A stretch of 64,000 nucleotides of DNA from Neocallimastix lanati (nom. inval.) (GCA_016946835.1 JACVTC010000023.1:744501-808500); one strand, 5' to 3'; shown: positions 24,240 to 38,250, numbered from the stretch's first letter. Translations and numbers: made by a program. The notes: generated by a model from the letters alone, not told the origin.

Positions 24240-25035
24240 TAGTCATGGGGTAGAGGGTTTTTAAGGCTTTTTGATTTTATTTAATATTAAATTTTTTTAA
24301 AACATTTTCAATATAATTTTCCTGGGAGATAGTATATTTTAATTTATATCTTTTAACATTTAAACCAAAAATGTGATTGATCTTTTTTGTATTTAGATAT
24401 CTTAAATTTATTCTCAATAATGTTTAGAAATTTCTTCTTTAATACATGAAATTAACATGTCATCTACTTACAAGTCTATGATACATATAATATTATTTTT
24501 TTTATGGTACTACTAAACGAAAAATTATTGAATCTTTCTGTTCTACCATTGCATTGGGGGTTTCTTAGAACAATAAATCTTCTCTGAATACTATTTTTTT
24601 GAACAAAACGATATAAAGATTTTGAAAAGTATATATTTCTTCCTTGTCATTTCTAGTCCTTATATTTTCTAATTTTTTATAAAGTTTCGTCGTTTTAATT
24701 AGTTCGTCGTTATGATATCTCTCCTTAAGTAACATAATTAATTTATATGCTGACTTCTTTTCTTCCTTTTTATTTTACATAAATGTTCTAATTTTTTCGT
24801 TTACAAATTTTCTTATGAAACTTATTACTTTTGAATTGGTCATTTGGTGCTTTTTGATTTTTTCCTCTCCCTTTTACGTCAGTTTTGGTTCACCGTCGTT
24901 ATACTTGGTGGTAGTTGCTTTTATAAAGATAATGATATCCTTTTCAACATACTCTCCAAGTTCAGCACAATCTAGTTCTAATTTAAAGACTTCATACTAG
25001 TCGTCGTAGTTTGTCTCGGTTAAGACATAGTCTAT
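24240..25035 (-). pseudogene. Ty1/copia relic: gag-like, integrase and RT pieces
   Basis: Read right to left, a gag-like stretch (about 25000-24680, including LDCAELGEYVEKD and KKSAYKLIMLLKERYHNDELIKTTKLYKKLENI) is followed by NPQCNGRTERFN (integrase end, matching P--NG--ER-N), then a stop and VDDMLISCIKEE (the YVDDML catalytic block of copia RT), and finally GLNVKRYKL...ISQENYIENVLKKFNI (the LSQ--Y----L--F block after it). Most of integrase and the first RT blocks are deleted, and there are stops and frame changes. It is an old internal-deletion relic. Confidence 0.8.
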
Positions 25036-26248
25036 GATGTGAATGATTATCTCAGGTCATTTTTATTTGAATGTTTTAATTTATTTATTACTGAAATACT
25101 AAATTAAAGTTTTATTTATTTATTTGTTTATTTGATTATTAAATTAATCAACAATACTAATTGCAACTAATTTCTAAATTACTTAAAAAATACTTTTAAC
25201 ATATAATTATATAAAAATACTAGAGAGTCATGGTGACTTTTAATTTGACAAAAATTATTAAAAAAAATATATTTACTTTTAGCTATGATTTTTTTTTTTC
25301 TTTATTTATTTCAATGGAATATACATATTTTAATATATTAAATATATGCTTTAATAATAATTGTATAAAAGAGACTTATTATTTTTTTATAAGAATATTA
25401 TTTGTATCATGAACTATAAACTATATATTATTATTATGTATCCTATTTTTTATATATAATACAACTATTTAATATTTAAGATTATAATAAAAATGAAAAT
25501 ATTGATTAAATGTTAATTATAATTTAAATTTAGAACAAAAAATAATAATTTTCTAACAAAACTTTTATTATGAATTATACTTAATATTATATATATATAT
25601 ATATAAAACAAAGAAAAAAGAAAAAAAAGTAAAAAATATAATAATAAAGAAACTATAAATATATACATAAATAAAATTATTATATTTTAAAAAGATGCTT
25701 ATTTAATCATTTAATCAATAGTTCTTAATATATCTTTAATTTAAAATTAAAAAAAAAAAAAAAAATTTAAAATATATTGGTTCGAACTTGGTACATAATT
25801 TAATTCATAAAAGTAATAGAAATTTTAAACTTAACATATTATATTACTAAATATTTTAAAATTTAGAAATATTAAATTATTAATAGTATTAATAACCTCA
25901 TTGAGGTTTGTGAATCTTTCATACAAGAAATTAATTATTACGCTATTCTTCATAATTAATAAATCTATTTCATTGAAACAAATATATATTATATATTATT
26001 TTTATTTTTATTTTTATTATTATTTGTTTTTACTTTGGTTTATTTTCATTTTCATTAACATATGTTGTATATATTTAAATTTATAATCAAATAATTTATG
26101 AATAATAAGCTTTTTTTTTTTTTTTTTAAAAATTAATTTAATAGGTATATTTTATTATTCATATTAGTATTATTACTATTGTTGCTATTAAATTTAATAT
26201 TACAATTACTACTGTCATTAATTATTATTACTAACACTAGAATTATTA

Positions 26249-26286
<38 letters not shown>

Positions 26287-26368
26287 AAATAAATAAAATT
26301 TAGCATATAGATTATTAATTTATTTTTACTATTAGTATGACTATTGTATTTTTTTTTTTTTTTTTTTT
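25036..26368. other. AT-rich spacer
   Basis: Only A/T simple sequence, including AT tracts and a TTA/ATT microsatellite at about 26245-26290, ending in a T run just downstream of the esterase stop. No gene is seen. Confidence 0.8.
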
Positions 26369-27853
26369 TTAAACATAATAATTTTTAATATTCTTCCATA
26401 ATTCAAATCTTTCTTTTGCTGGATTTTCTACTAATGAGGATTGTTCATCAAAGAAATATGTTTTGCGATTGTTAGCATCATATTTTTCCCATTTTATATT
26501 AAGATGATCCCCATTAGGATCTCCATTTTTAGCAAAACTAACCCAGGATCCAAACATTTCATTCATTAATTTAGATTTTTGTTTAGAAGGTGTCATATAC
26601 CATAAATAATCTCTTCCTGCATTTTTATTACATATAGATATATCAATACCGTGAGTAGCATTTAAACCTATTAATCTAAGAAGACGTGGAGCATAGTTAA
26701 ATTGATACATCCAAACATCATTATTTTCACATTGATGATCGGCTAATTTAATAGAGCCAATTAAAAATAGAAGATCCGTATTGACATCAATTACTTTTTG
26801 CTTTTCTGTCTTAACATTACGATAAACTTTATTAACTTCTTCGAAATCTTTTTCAAAATTACAAATTTCACAAAATTCTTTAACTTTATTCCAAGAGTGA
26901 GGATAAGCCCCTGTTAAATAGAAAAATGATCCTTCATCTAAACAAGTACCTATAATTAATTTAACTCCTTCGGTATTACCATGCTTTATACTTTCATAGC
27001 AATCTTCTGGGAAAAGATCATCATAAAGAATACCTGGCATATAGCATCCTGGATGAACTTTACTTAAATTCTTAAAAAGAAGATTCGTTGCTTTTTTAAG
27101 TCGTTTTACATCTATTGTAGCTAATTCATCTATTTGTTCAGGTTTTATATTTAAATATTTTAAGAAGAGATCCATACCATATTTTAAGGAACGTTTAGAA
27201 TGGAAGCCATCTGGTAGACCACTTTGACAAATAACTTTATTGAAAAGTCCTTTGGTAAATGGTGAACAAAGTAAGGCACATACACTAGCCCCACCTGAAC
27301 TCTCTCCACATATAGTAATATTGGATGAATCTCCTCCGAATGCTTCGATATTGTCTTTAATCCATTTCAAGGCCATAATTTGGTCAGAAAGACAACAATT
27401 AGAATCAAATCGATCTTTATTATAATATGAAAAATCATAACATCCTAAAGGTCCAAGACGATAGTTGAAATCAACATAAATAACATTTTCTTCGGCAAAA
27501 TTACATCCATCAAATAGTGGATCACTACTTTCTCCATAGTGTAAATAACCTCCATGAATCCAAACAAATACAGGTAATTTCTTTTCCTCTGTATTTTTTC
27601 TCCAAATATTCAAGTAGAGACAATCTTCACTTTCTGGTGTGTATGAAATAGAATAACTTTTCATAAATTGTATGCCTCTACATTGAAATTTTTTACAAGA
27701 TTTTATTCCTTCCCATGATTCACAGGGAACAGCACGACGAAATCGTAATTCGTTAATTGGAGGCTTTGCATATGGAATACCATACCATTTATTTATACCT
27801 TTATCAGTAAAGCCTTCAACTTTTCCATTTTTAGTTTCAACAATAAGATCCAT
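26369..27853 (-). CDS. Type-B carboxylesterase/lipase, intronless
   Basis: Alpha/beta-hydrolase of the carboxylesterase type-B family (494 aa), hydrolysing carboxylic esters; the substrate cannot be told. Visible landmarks: the family signature EDCLYLNIW (76-84), oxyanion-hole HGG (100-102), nucleophile elbow GESSGG with Ser185, acid residue in LDEGSFF (Glu307) and catalytic His401 in NATHGID. The start MDLIVETKNGKVEGF matches the usual N-terminus. No signal peptide is apparent, so a cytosolic enzyme is expected, unlike the secreted feruloyl/acetyl-xylan esterases of gut fungi. Absence of introns (CCT8 and eIF2-beta here have 5 and 6) and resemblance to bacterial para-nitrobenzyl-esterase-type proteins would fit acquisition from bacteria, but that is inference. 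Confidence 0.95.
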   Translation of the reverse strand: MDLIVETKNGKVEGFTDKGINKWYGIPYAKPPINELRFRRAVPCESWEGIKSCKKFQCRGIQFMKSYSISYTPESEDCLYLNIWRKNTEEKKLPVFVWIHGGYLHYGESSDPLFDGCNFAEENVIYVDFNYRLGPLGCYDFSYYNKDRFDSNCCLSDQIMALKWIKDNIEAFGGDSSNITICGESSGGASVCALLCSPFTKGLFNKVICQSGLPDGFHSKRSLKYGMDLFLKYLNIKPEQIDELATIDVKRLKKATNLLFKNLSKVHPGCYMPGILYDDLFPEDCYESIKHGNTEGVKLIIGTCLDEGSFFYLTGAYPHSWNKVKEFCEICNFEKDFEEVNKVYRNVKTEKQKVIDVNTDLLFLIGSIKLADHQCENNDVWMYQFNYAPRLLRLIGLNATHGIDISICNKNAGRDYLWYMTPSKQKSKLMNEMFGSWVSFAKNGDPNGDHLNIKWEKYDANNRKTYFFDEQSSLVENPAKERFELWKNIKNYYV

Positions 27854-30800
27854 GATGATTGAATAAATTTATTTTAACTTTAATTAAATTAGTGAATTAG
27901 TGAATTAGTGAATTAAAAATTTGTAATAAATTTTTGAGAATTAAAATTTCATAATATATATTAATTTAGTTTTTTTTTTTTTTTTTACTGGTATTGTAAA
28001 AAATATGTTTATGGTGTTTTATTGTAATTGTTATTATTACTAGCTATCCTATATTTATTATATGAAATTAAAAATAAATTATCTTAAATTTATTATATAT
28101 TATTTTATTTTAATTTAATATTGTTCTAAACTTGTTTTCTTTATTATTTTTTTATCTTTAAATTAAAAAAATAAAATATTATTTCAAATACAAATAATTA
28201 AAATTAATATTATTTTTTTTTATAAAATTAAAATAATTTATTTGTTTATAAAGAAAGAACTATTGATATTTCTACGTGAAATTTAAAATTATTTTTTCAT
28301 AAATTACTTTTTGACCTTTTTTTCCTTCGAAATTAAATTATGCATATATATATAATATATATAATTTATATATACCCTTTTTTTATTATTCTAATTTCTT
28401 TTGTTATGACTGAAAAAGAGAATTTAAAAACTCTCTTTATGTAAAAGAAAATTTTTATTATTTATATCAAATTAAATTTAATGTTTATTATTAATATCTA
28501 ATATTTTATTTTTATTTATTTTATTTTATTATATTTATGAAAATTTTAAAACTTTTAATTATAACGGATTAAAAACCGCAATATATTATAAATATAATGA
28601 TAATAAATGCTCAATAAATAAATAAAAATATTATTAATATATATTTGAATATAAAATTAAAATGAAATAGGTCATTTTTTTAGTATTTACAATTTTAAAA
28701 AAGATTAATTAAAAAAAAAAAATATGGATTAATTATTAACTAAATAAGTTTTTTATGATTATTATATATTATATAGTTATTTTTATTATAAGTAATTTTG
28801 AAAATTATACTATTTAATATAATGATTAGATGAGTGAATAAATATTAAATATTTAGGGAATAATACTATTTTATATATTAATTTAGTGATTGAATAAATA
28901 TTTAAATATTATTCTTATTATCTTTGTTCAGTAGTGAAGAGTAAAAAATGAAATAATTTCATTTATACCTTTTTTTTTTTTAATTTATATTAATTTATCA
29001 TACAAATAAATTATTTAATATTAAATATAAATAGTAATTCCAAAAAAAAATAAAGATAATTCGTTATTAAAAATCATGCTATTCTATATAAATTATAAAT
29101 AATAATAAATTATAAATAATAAATAAATAAATAATAATGAATAAATAATAATAAAAAATATTTTAAATAATAGATAAATAAATAATATTATAAATAAATA
29201 AATAATATTATAAATAAATAATATTATAAATAAATAATATTATAAATAAATAAATAATATTATAAATAAATAAATAATATTATAAATAATAAATAAATAA
29301 ATAAATAATATTATAAATAATAAATAAATAAATGATAAATATTTAAGTAATATATTAATGAATATTTTTTTTTTTTTTTTTAAGACTTAGATTAATGAAA
29401 AGGGAGGATAATAGGGCTTCCAGTCTTTCTCTTAAATGTATTAGACTCACAACGGATTCTTTTCAATACCATTTTGACGTCGACGCAGATCTAGTCTCTT
29501 TAATCATCATTGAAAAAAGAACATCTACACTGATCCTCTCACTGAACAAGTGTTCTCTGCACTAGCAGTTTTATAGTCTAGCAACAGAAAAACTTAACCA
29601 TGGCAACCGAACACCAATTTCATTTAAAGGAAAAAAACACCTTGGGAGGATGAAAATTGTACAATATTAGTTCAGGAGGTAGTTGCGGGGTCGATCCAGA
29701 AACCTTATGTATGTTAGTCCTGATAGGATAAAAAAATGGAAAGAATAAATGAATAATATAAATAATAAATTAATATGTATATAATCAAATAATACAATAA
29801 TTAATATATATTATAAATATTTTAAATTCATATATGAATTTATATAATACAGAATTTCTTTTTAAATCTATAAAAAAAAAAAAAAGTATAATATTTTTAG
29901 TTGTAATTATATTCTAATATGTAGAAATTATTTATTTCTTTTTAATTCTAATATGTAGAAATTTTGGATATTTTTAGCAGAAAATTCAATTAATTTTATT
30001 TTGATATGTAAAATTTTTGGATAAAAAAATTTAATAATTGTGGATATTTATATAAATTATTATTGTTTTTTATTTATTTTTAATTATAGTTATAATATAC
30101 AAAATTTAATATTTATTTAATATTAGTATCATTATAATTATATATAAAATATTAATAAAATACAATTGTTTATTTTTAAATTAAAATTGTAAAGATCTTT
30201 TTATAATTAATAACTTAACTTTTTTTTTTTCCTTCATAATTTTAAGATGATTTCTATAAAGATTGTACATTTTTGTAAAAATACCCAAGATCTGAAAGAC
30301 AATAAAGAGATTTAGTTAAACATTATAAAATGAAAAATGATAATATTCTATGGGGACTAGACGATAATTAAAACTTATAAAAATAATACTTTCTGGAATA
30401 AATCAATTTAAAAAAAAAAAGTTCAATAAAATAAATTACCTATTTTATCTTATTTTCAATTTATTTTATCTTATTTTATTTTATCTTATCTTATTTTTAT
30501 TTTTTATTATTATTATATTTATTATTATTATTATTATTATTATTTTTATTTTTATTTTTTTGAAATATTTATATAATTTAATTTCATTCATGAATTGTAC
30601 TGTATCGAGTTACGAAAATTTAAACGAATCAACATGAGATTTTACATAATGAAATTAAAAAAACCATTAATTTTCATTTTTAGTAAAATCTTCTAGTTTA
30701 CCCTTTTTTGTTTTAATAAAAACAATGCAATGTTATTAAATATATGGATAAATTAGGTTAAACAATAAAATTTTATTATATTACAATAATACCTCTTTAA

Positions 30801-31985
30801 AATTTTTAATTATATTCTAAATACATATATATGTATTTTATTAAATAGATTTTAAATATAATTAATGGTTTTTAAAGATTTACTTTAAAAGATACAATTT
30901 ATGGATTATAAATACAGGAGATTAAATATTAATAATGATTTAATTATTATTTTGATTAACGATATTAATAATAAATAATAATAATTTATTTCAATTAATA
31001 TTGAAGGTATATTAATTAATAATTACAAAAAATAATATAAAACATTTATTTAAAATACATATATTATTATTATTTTTTCTTTTTGGCATATTTCTTTATA
31101 ACTTTATAATTTTCTTAAAAAATTTTTATAGATTAAAATAACAACATCTTATTATGCAATATTGCATTTATTCATTTATTTTTATTATTATTTTTTTTAT
31201 TTTACTTCGTTATTCCATAATGATATCTATATTTTTCGATATATATACTGAAAATTTTATATACATCAGGATGAAAATATTTTAATATAAAATTATATTC
31301 ATTCTTATCTACTAATTATTACAGGAACTTCTTTTCATTGTTTGAATAATTTAATAAAATCTATTTTTGTACCCAATTTGAATATATATTCTATTTAAAA
31401 ATAATTTCATTAATTAGAGTATTCAAATTTTAAAATATCAACAAATTTTATTTAGCAATATGTAATATATGTTAAAATATATTTTTAAATTATGTTATAT
31501 CAGATGTTCTACACAATAATGCTAATAATTAATTATTAAAATTAAATAGATATTATATTTATTTATTTATTTGTTATTTATTATTTTTTGTTATTTTATA
31601 TTTATTTATTTCATAATTGCTATTTATTATAAGCAATAGTATTTAATTTTTAATATCAAATTCTTATTATTTAATAATATACAATAATTTTTTTTTTTAC
31701 AAATTTATTATTGTATTAGATTCTATTGACTGGCTGTGTTATACATAAATGAAATAATCCAATCATAATTTAAAATAAATAATGTAAAAAATAATTATAA
31801 CTAAAAGTTTATAATATATTTTGTAATATATGAATATAAAATTAATATATATATATTACATACATTGAATAATAAAAATTTACATTACATAATCATATAT
31901 AATTAATATATATAATTAATTTTTTTTTTTTTTTTTTTTTTTCTGTAAAGGTTTATTTTTTATTAAATAGTAATAATAAATCAAA
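27854..31985. other. AT-rich spacer between esterase and eIF2-beta
   Basis: No gene. Just upstream of the esterase ATG is a small GTGAATTA repeat (27890-27915). Other content: a TAAATAA-type microsatellite (29097-29335), the dispersed repeat copy B (29385-29735), a small stretch near 30240-30360 reading LVKHYKM...ILWGL that may be a scrap of the transposase-like family, and TTA/TTTTA repeats at 30400-30560. The remainder is A/T simple sequence. Confidence 0.75.
29385..29735 (-). repeat. Dispersed GC-richer repeat, copy B
   Basis: Same collinear blocks as 1515-1830, longer and less eroded. It includes the extra segment gttgcggggtcgatcc, which resembles a pol III B box (gttcga-tcc), and an A-box-like word on the minus strand (ttgttcagtgagagg). 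The minus-strand copy ends in a poly(A) run (29367-29382 on the plus strand is T). A tRNA-derived SINE is therefore possible but unproven. Confidence 0.6.
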
Positions 31986-34030
31986 ATGGAAAACGAAGAA
32001 GAAGTTAAACATGAACAAGAAAAGATTGTCGAAGATCCAAATGTAAATACGGAATTTAATAGAAAGATATTTGTAGAACTTATATTTTTAAATCACAAAA
32101 TTTGATTATTCGAGAAATATATCTATTCGTAAATGAATTTCTATTCAAAATAAAAAAAATAATTTGATTGATTATAAATTTATATTTTTGATGAAATATA
32201 AATTCGTATTATCTAATTTAAAAATTATTACGATATGTATTAGAGGCATTTTGACAATTCAATATTTTATACGAATTCTTTTTAAACTTCTTTTTTTAAG
32301 AATTATAAATTTATATAATAATGAAGATTTCTTTTTTTTTATTTAACTGCCGAATTAGCTTCTAATAATAAATATAAAAAGAAATAAAAAAGATTAAATT
32401 TTATTATTAATGTTTTCTAATTTTACAAAATAATAAAATGATTTATATATATATATGCACTTTTATTTACAAAAATAAATTTGTATTATAAATTAATAAT
32501 ATTTATAATTGATATATTTATATATAATATATGTTAAAATAAAAAAAAAAAAATAAATGTATAAAGGCTTTCTTTGATACTACTATGAAAAAGAAGAAGA
32601 AGAAGAAGAAGGATAAGTCAGCTGAAGCTGCTTCCGAAAGCACTGAAGCTAAGGTTGAAGATCCAATGGCTATGTTTGGTGAAAAGAAGAAGAAGAAGAA
32701 GAAGAAGTCTACTACTGCTGCTCTTGAAGTAAAAATAATAATATATTTTTAATTATAAAGTTGAATTTTATTAAAATTTAATAAATAAATTTTGAAATTT
32801 AATTATTAAATTTAATTTATTAATTGTATAATTATAAATCATATAAATATTAAATACAAATTATATATTAAAGGCTGAAACACCAAGATCAGAATCTCCA
32901 GCTGAAGTTGATAGCATTGCTTCCTTCGGTGAAAAGAAGAAAAAGAAGAAGAAGAGACCAAATCTTGCTGAATTCGAAGCTCAACTTAAGGCTGATGGAG
33001 GTATTGATGAAATTACTGAAGAACAAAATGAAGAAAAGAAGGAAGATGCCGGTGAAGAAAGTTGGCTTGATTCTGACAGAGATTACACCTATGATGAAGT
33101 AAGTATTAAATATAAATTTAAATGTACATTATGGTTGGAAATTTTATTAATTTGTTTTATTTTTATCAATCTATAAACATTATTATAACAATTAAAAAAA
33201 ATAAAAGCTTCTTACTCGTATCTTCAAGATTCTTCATGAAAAGAATCCAGATCTTGTTGGTGAAAAGAAGCGTTACACTATTGTTCCACCACAAGTTCAC
33301 CGTGAAGGTTCTCGTAAGACTGTCTTCTTCAACTTAGTTGAAATTTGTAAAAGGTATATAAATTTTTTGGTATTATCTTTATTATTATTATTTGATTTTC
33401 CATATTATTAATTATAATATATTTTATTATATTAATTATAAAAAATTTTTACTATAATAAATTTTAAATTTTTGAAAAATAAATATTATAAAAAAGAATG
33501 CATCGTCAACCAGAACATGTTATTCAATTTTTATTTGCTGAACTTGGTACCAGTGGTTCAGTCGATGGTTCACAACGTTTAGTTATTAAGGGTCGTTTCC
33601 AACAAAAACAAATAGAAAATGTTTTAAAGCGTTATATTAGTATGTATTAACTAATTAATATATAATGAATATTTAATTAGTGATATATTAAAATTTTATT
33701 GATATATTAAATAAATAATTAACAATAAAATTATAAATAAATTATAAAAGTGGAATATGTTACCTGTAAGGTTTGTAAGTCACCAGAAACTATCTTAGAA
33801 AAGGATAATCGTATTTTCTTCTTACATTGTGAAGCATGCGGTGCCGTTAAATCCGTATCTACTATTAAGACTGGTTTCAAGGTAAATTATAAAAATTAAA
33901 TTTTAAATGATTGATAATTAAAATAGTAAAAGTATTGATTATTAATAACAACAAAATTTTATTATATTTTTTTTTCTTTTCATTATAGGCCCAAACTGAA
34001 AAACGTGCTGCTCAAAGAGCTGCTCAATAA
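31986..34030 (+). CDS. Translation initiation factor eIF2 subunit beta, seven exons
   Basis: Beta subunit of eIF2, which carries initiator Met-tRNA to the 40S ribosome. Exons inferred from frame and GT...AG sites: 31986-32042, 32567-32728, 32874-33098, 33208-33353, 33497-33639, 33751-33881 and 33989-34030, giving 301 aa. Three lysine boxes (two runs of eight Lys in exon 2, seven Lys plus Arg in exon 3) match the K-boxes that contact eIF5 and eIF2B-epsilon. The core reads [20 protein letters not shown] and [21 protein letters not shown]. The zinc ribbon is [13 protein letters not shown]...[23 protein letters not shown] (Cys-Cys/Cys-Cys). Introns are 106-524 bp and nearly pure A/T. Gene identity is firm; exon 1 ([19 protein letters not shown]) is short but in phase. 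Confidence 0.95.
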
Positions 34031-34438
34031 ACATGTTAATAAAAAGAAAAAACAAATTCAGTTTCTTATAAAAATTTAGATAAGAATAAATTATTCTTTT
34101 TTGAAGCATATAATTAATAACATATCATAATAAATTTCAGTTTATTAAGTAAAATAATTATGAGACAGTTTAAATTAACGTTTATTTAAAATATATTTAT
34201 ATATTTATATTTTTTTCATATTCAAATAAAAAAAAAAAAAAGAATAAAAAAATTTTAATTGTTTTCATATTTATTTATTATCTATTTTTGCAGTATAATT
34301 AATAACAGATAACATGTACTGAAAAATAATAATTTTCCTTTTTTTTTATAAATAAAAAATTTTTTGTTTTAAAATAAAAAATAAAAAACAATAAAAACAA
34401 TAAAAATAAATAATAAAATAAAATAATATTTAATTAAA

Positions 34439-34498
<60 letters not shown>

Positions 34499-34623
34499 GA
34501 GGTAAATTAAAATTAATTTTGAAGTATTTTAATAGTTTTGAATTAATGTATAAAAAAAATAATAATTATTATGTTTTTTTTTTTATTCATTAATATAGTA
34601 ATATAAAATGTGCAATTTTATTC

Positions 34624-34682
<59 letters not shown>

Positions 34683-34683
34683 C

Positions 34684-34729
<46 letters not shown>

Positions 34730-34928
34730 GTAATATACTTTTATTTTTATTATATCTTAAAAAAAAAAAAAAAAACTAATAAAATTAAATAAAATATATA
34801 AATATGTATAAAATTTATAAAATTTATATTTAAGATAAATATTGAAATGAATAAATAAATATATAATATAGTTTTATTATAATACATTATATTTCAATTA
34901 GTTTTTATAGATTTTAATAACAGTTATC

Positions 34929-34959
<31 letters not shown>

Positions 34960-35286
34960 AAAAAGTAATAAATTTAATAATATGTTTTTATGTTTATATA
35001 ATTTAATTCTTTGTTATTTTATTTAATAAAACTTATCATTGGTTATATATATAAATTTGTTATTATAATAGTTGAATTAATAATATATATATATATATAC
35101 ATATACTTTTGTTGTATAAATATTTATTATTTCTAAAAAAAAAAAAAAATTTCCGATATATTAGTTTTAATGGAAGGTTAATTCTGAAAATTGAATTGAA
35201 AATAATATATAATCATATATATTATCTTTTAAATTAATTGAATTTTTAGGGTATATATATGAGTATAATATATGATTATTAGAATC
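34031..35286. other. AT-rich spacer with AAT microsatellites
   Basis: Contains AAT arrays at 34442-34493 and 34627-34730 (the second with two AAC units and one AGT) and A/T simple sequence. No gene; apparent open frames here are poly-Ile/Asn translations of the microsatellite. Confidence 0.85.
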
Positions 35287-36261
35287 TTATTGAAATTCAA
35301 AGGTAACATTATTTTCTATATAATTATTTTTGTTAATATCATTTGGTGAAGAGTTATTATTATCTAAGACAGTACTTCCACTTAAAACATTGATTTTATT
35401 ATCAGTATTAGTTTTTACTTCATTTAATGCAATTCCATCAATTCCTTTTGCTATTTCCATTTCAACTATCTGTTCGGTTTCTTCAAGTTCTGATTGTTGT
35501 TGAGATAAGTTTGAATTTGTATTATGATAGTCTTGATTATCATCATTACTATTAAAGCTATTAAAATGAAGTTCTTTCAATTCAATTGCTGTTCTATCTA
35601 ATGAAATATCTGAATTTTCATCTGTTTTTGTAAGGTGATGAATTTTTGAAAAATAATTTTCATATTTTTCATAATCACTACACTTATTATAATTATAAAA
35701 GGTTTTAATATCCGTATTTGAAAATGAAGTTTGTCTTTTTTTAAGATACCATGGAAGTTTTAATTTCTTATATTTATTCATTCCAGAAATGGAAGAGATA
35801 GTTGCATAAGGATGAATATTTTGACTAAGTATCGGATATTGTTTTTCATTGTTTTCATTGTTATTTTTATTATAATATTGATTATTATCAAAATTTAAAT
35901 TTGTATCAATATATTGATTAGTATCACAATTATTATCGTTAGTATTTTGTTCATTTATTGTACTTCTCTTTGGAACATATATAAATCTTGAAGGATCTGA
36001 TTTCGTATAATTAACTTGGTTTATTTCATCATCATAAGCTTGATTTTCCGATATAGGTGTACCAATTTCACCTTCAGAACTATCAAATTCTGAATATGCT
36101 AATGTTGTTTCTGATATAGGTGAATAGAAGTGATACTTTTCATTTTTAATACCAATATATGAGAATGGCTTTTTTATACTATCCATAATCTTATCTTTTA
36201 TACTTCGTTTGCTTTTATATTCTTTTTTTTTCTTAATTCTGTCTATATTTAGTTGTTCCAT
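35287..36261 (-). CDS. Unrecognised 324-residue disordered protein
   Basis: Continuous frame from an ATG, with ordinary codons. I do not recognise a family. The N-terminus is strongly basic (RIKKKKEYKSKRSIKDKIMDSIKKP, 8-32) and could bind membranes or nucleic acid. A Gly/Pro-containing stretch follows (FYSPISETTLAYSEFDSSEGEIGTPISENQ, 45-74), then an Asn-rich linker (105-140), a basic aromatic block (YKKLKLPWYLKKRQTSF, 163-179), and an acidic, Asn/Gln/Ser-rich C-terminal half ending NNVTFEFQ. No membrane segment or catalytic motif is seen. It is probably intrinsically disordered and lineage-specific. Confidence 0.75.
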   Translation of the reverse strand: MEQLNIDRIKKKKEYKSKRSIKDKIMDSIKKPFSYIGIKNEKYHFYSPISETTLAYSEFDSSEGEIGTPISENQAYDDEINQVNYTKSDPSRFIYVPKRSTINEQNTNDNNCDTNQYIDTNLNFDNNQYYNKNNNENNEKQYPILSQNIHPYATISSISGMNKYKKLKLPWYLKKRQTSFSNTDIKTFYNYNKCSDYEKYENYFSKIHHLTKTDENSDISLDRTAIELKELHFNSFNSNDDNQDYHNTNSNLSQQQSELEETEQIVEMEIAKGIDGIALNEVKTNTDNKINVLSGSTVLDNNNSSPNDINKNNYIENNVTFEFQ

Positions 36262-37106
36262 TTTACTTATTTTTTACTTACTAAATATTTATATATTTAA
36301 TTATATGTATTAATTTTTTTTTTTCTTCTTCTTTTCTTATATCTTTTATTTATTTATATATTTATTTTTACTTAATTTATTTATATATTTTTATTTTTAT
36401 TTTTATTTTTATTTTTTCAATTTTTAGTGATTTTATTTACTTTTGAATTTTTAAAATATTTTTTTTTAATAAAAGTAATTTTTTGATTATTAATTATTCA
36501 ATAATATTTCCTAAAAAAAAATATAAATTTAATAATTTTTTTTTACCTATTCCTATTCATTCAATAAAAATTAAACAAATAAATAAATAAAAAAAAAAAA
36601 AATATAAATAAAATTAGTTGTTAATTTATTTAATAAATTTACTTATTTTTCTATCTAATTATTTTTATTTTTTTTTTTTAGTAATATTGAAATGTATAAG
36701 CCATTATCATTTATTTATTTATTTATTTTTTATTTTTACATTATTTTTTTTAAATAAAGAAAGAATCAATTTTTTTTTTTTTTTTTCAATAATACTTGTA
36801 TTTTGAGGGACTAAACTATAAATATTGAATTAACTCTTTATTTTAACAATTTTAATAATAATGACGTTTATAAATTTTAAATTTTAATATATTGTTTAAA
36901 AATTATATCGTCTATATCATTTTTTTCTTTATAAAATGAATGATTGTATTTTCTTTAAAATAACATAGTTATATAAAATATTTAGAATTATTAAAGTATT
37001 AAAGTATTAATAATTTAAGGCTGATGATTAGTTAAACATGATATTAAATAAAGTCATAATTTAAACTTTAATTTTAATCTTAAATAAATATAATTTAAAT
37101 TTAATA

Positions 37107-37400
<294 letters not shown>

Positions 37401-37949
37401 ATTTTAATACATAAAATTATGAATATAATAGTATTAAATATATATTTATAAATGTTCATATATTTTTAAAATAACTAAAGATGCTATGAAGTTATATTTG
37501 TTTTACAAAAATAATCATTATTATTATAGTATTTACTATTTAATAAAAATGATTTTTTTAAATGGATATAAAAAAAAACTAAACTAAAAAAAATGTATTT
37601 AATATAAAAGAAAAATTAATAATATTTAAAGTTATTATTTCAAGACCATTTTTGGAGATTTAATTTTAATTATTGTATTATTCGAACAATAATTGATATT
37701 TATTATCTTTTATATTTTCACTTTCGTTATATGAAATATTATTATTAATAGTATTAGTATATGACATATCAATTTAATAGTGATAAGAAATAATTATATT
37801 ATTATAAATATAATTATTATCCGTAAAAGTTTATTAGTATTACTATGTGATATTGAATTTCTTTTTATGGAAATGTGACTTCTATAATTTGTTTTAAATA
37901 TTGAATGTTGAATAAAAAAAAAAAAAAAAAATAAAACTATACTTAAGAA

Positions 37950-38250
37950 CAGTGAATCAGTTGTAAAATTTAAACAAATTTGATATTAAACATTGAAATG
38001 ATGAAATAATAATTTTAGTTAGAATATCATCAGCAATATTTGTGCAGGCGGTAATATCGAGAATAGAAAGAAAAATTTTAATACAAAGAATATTTTAATA
38101 ACATAATTTATTAATATATATATTAATATTATATGAAATAGAATGGTTCATGAATGAATTTTATCTATTATGATTACTTACATAGGATAATATTGATACT
38201 GAACAAATAAAACTAGTAATAACAATTATATAGAAAGCTCTATGCTTTGT
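37950..38250 (-). pseudogene. Ty1/copia RNase H C-terminal scrap
   Basis: The minus strand reads ITACTNIADDILTKIIISSFQCL (about 38060-37990), which matches the C-terminal copia RNase H/pol block where A-D-I-L-T-K is near-invariant. Further upstream, to about 38250, weaker coding-like sequence (MFITKHRAFYIIV) may belong to it. No LTR is seen. Confidence 0.6.

Noticed and set aside
25778-25800. ggttcgaactt, like a tRNA T-arm
   Set aside because: No D-arm, anticodon arm or acceptor pairing around it on either strand.
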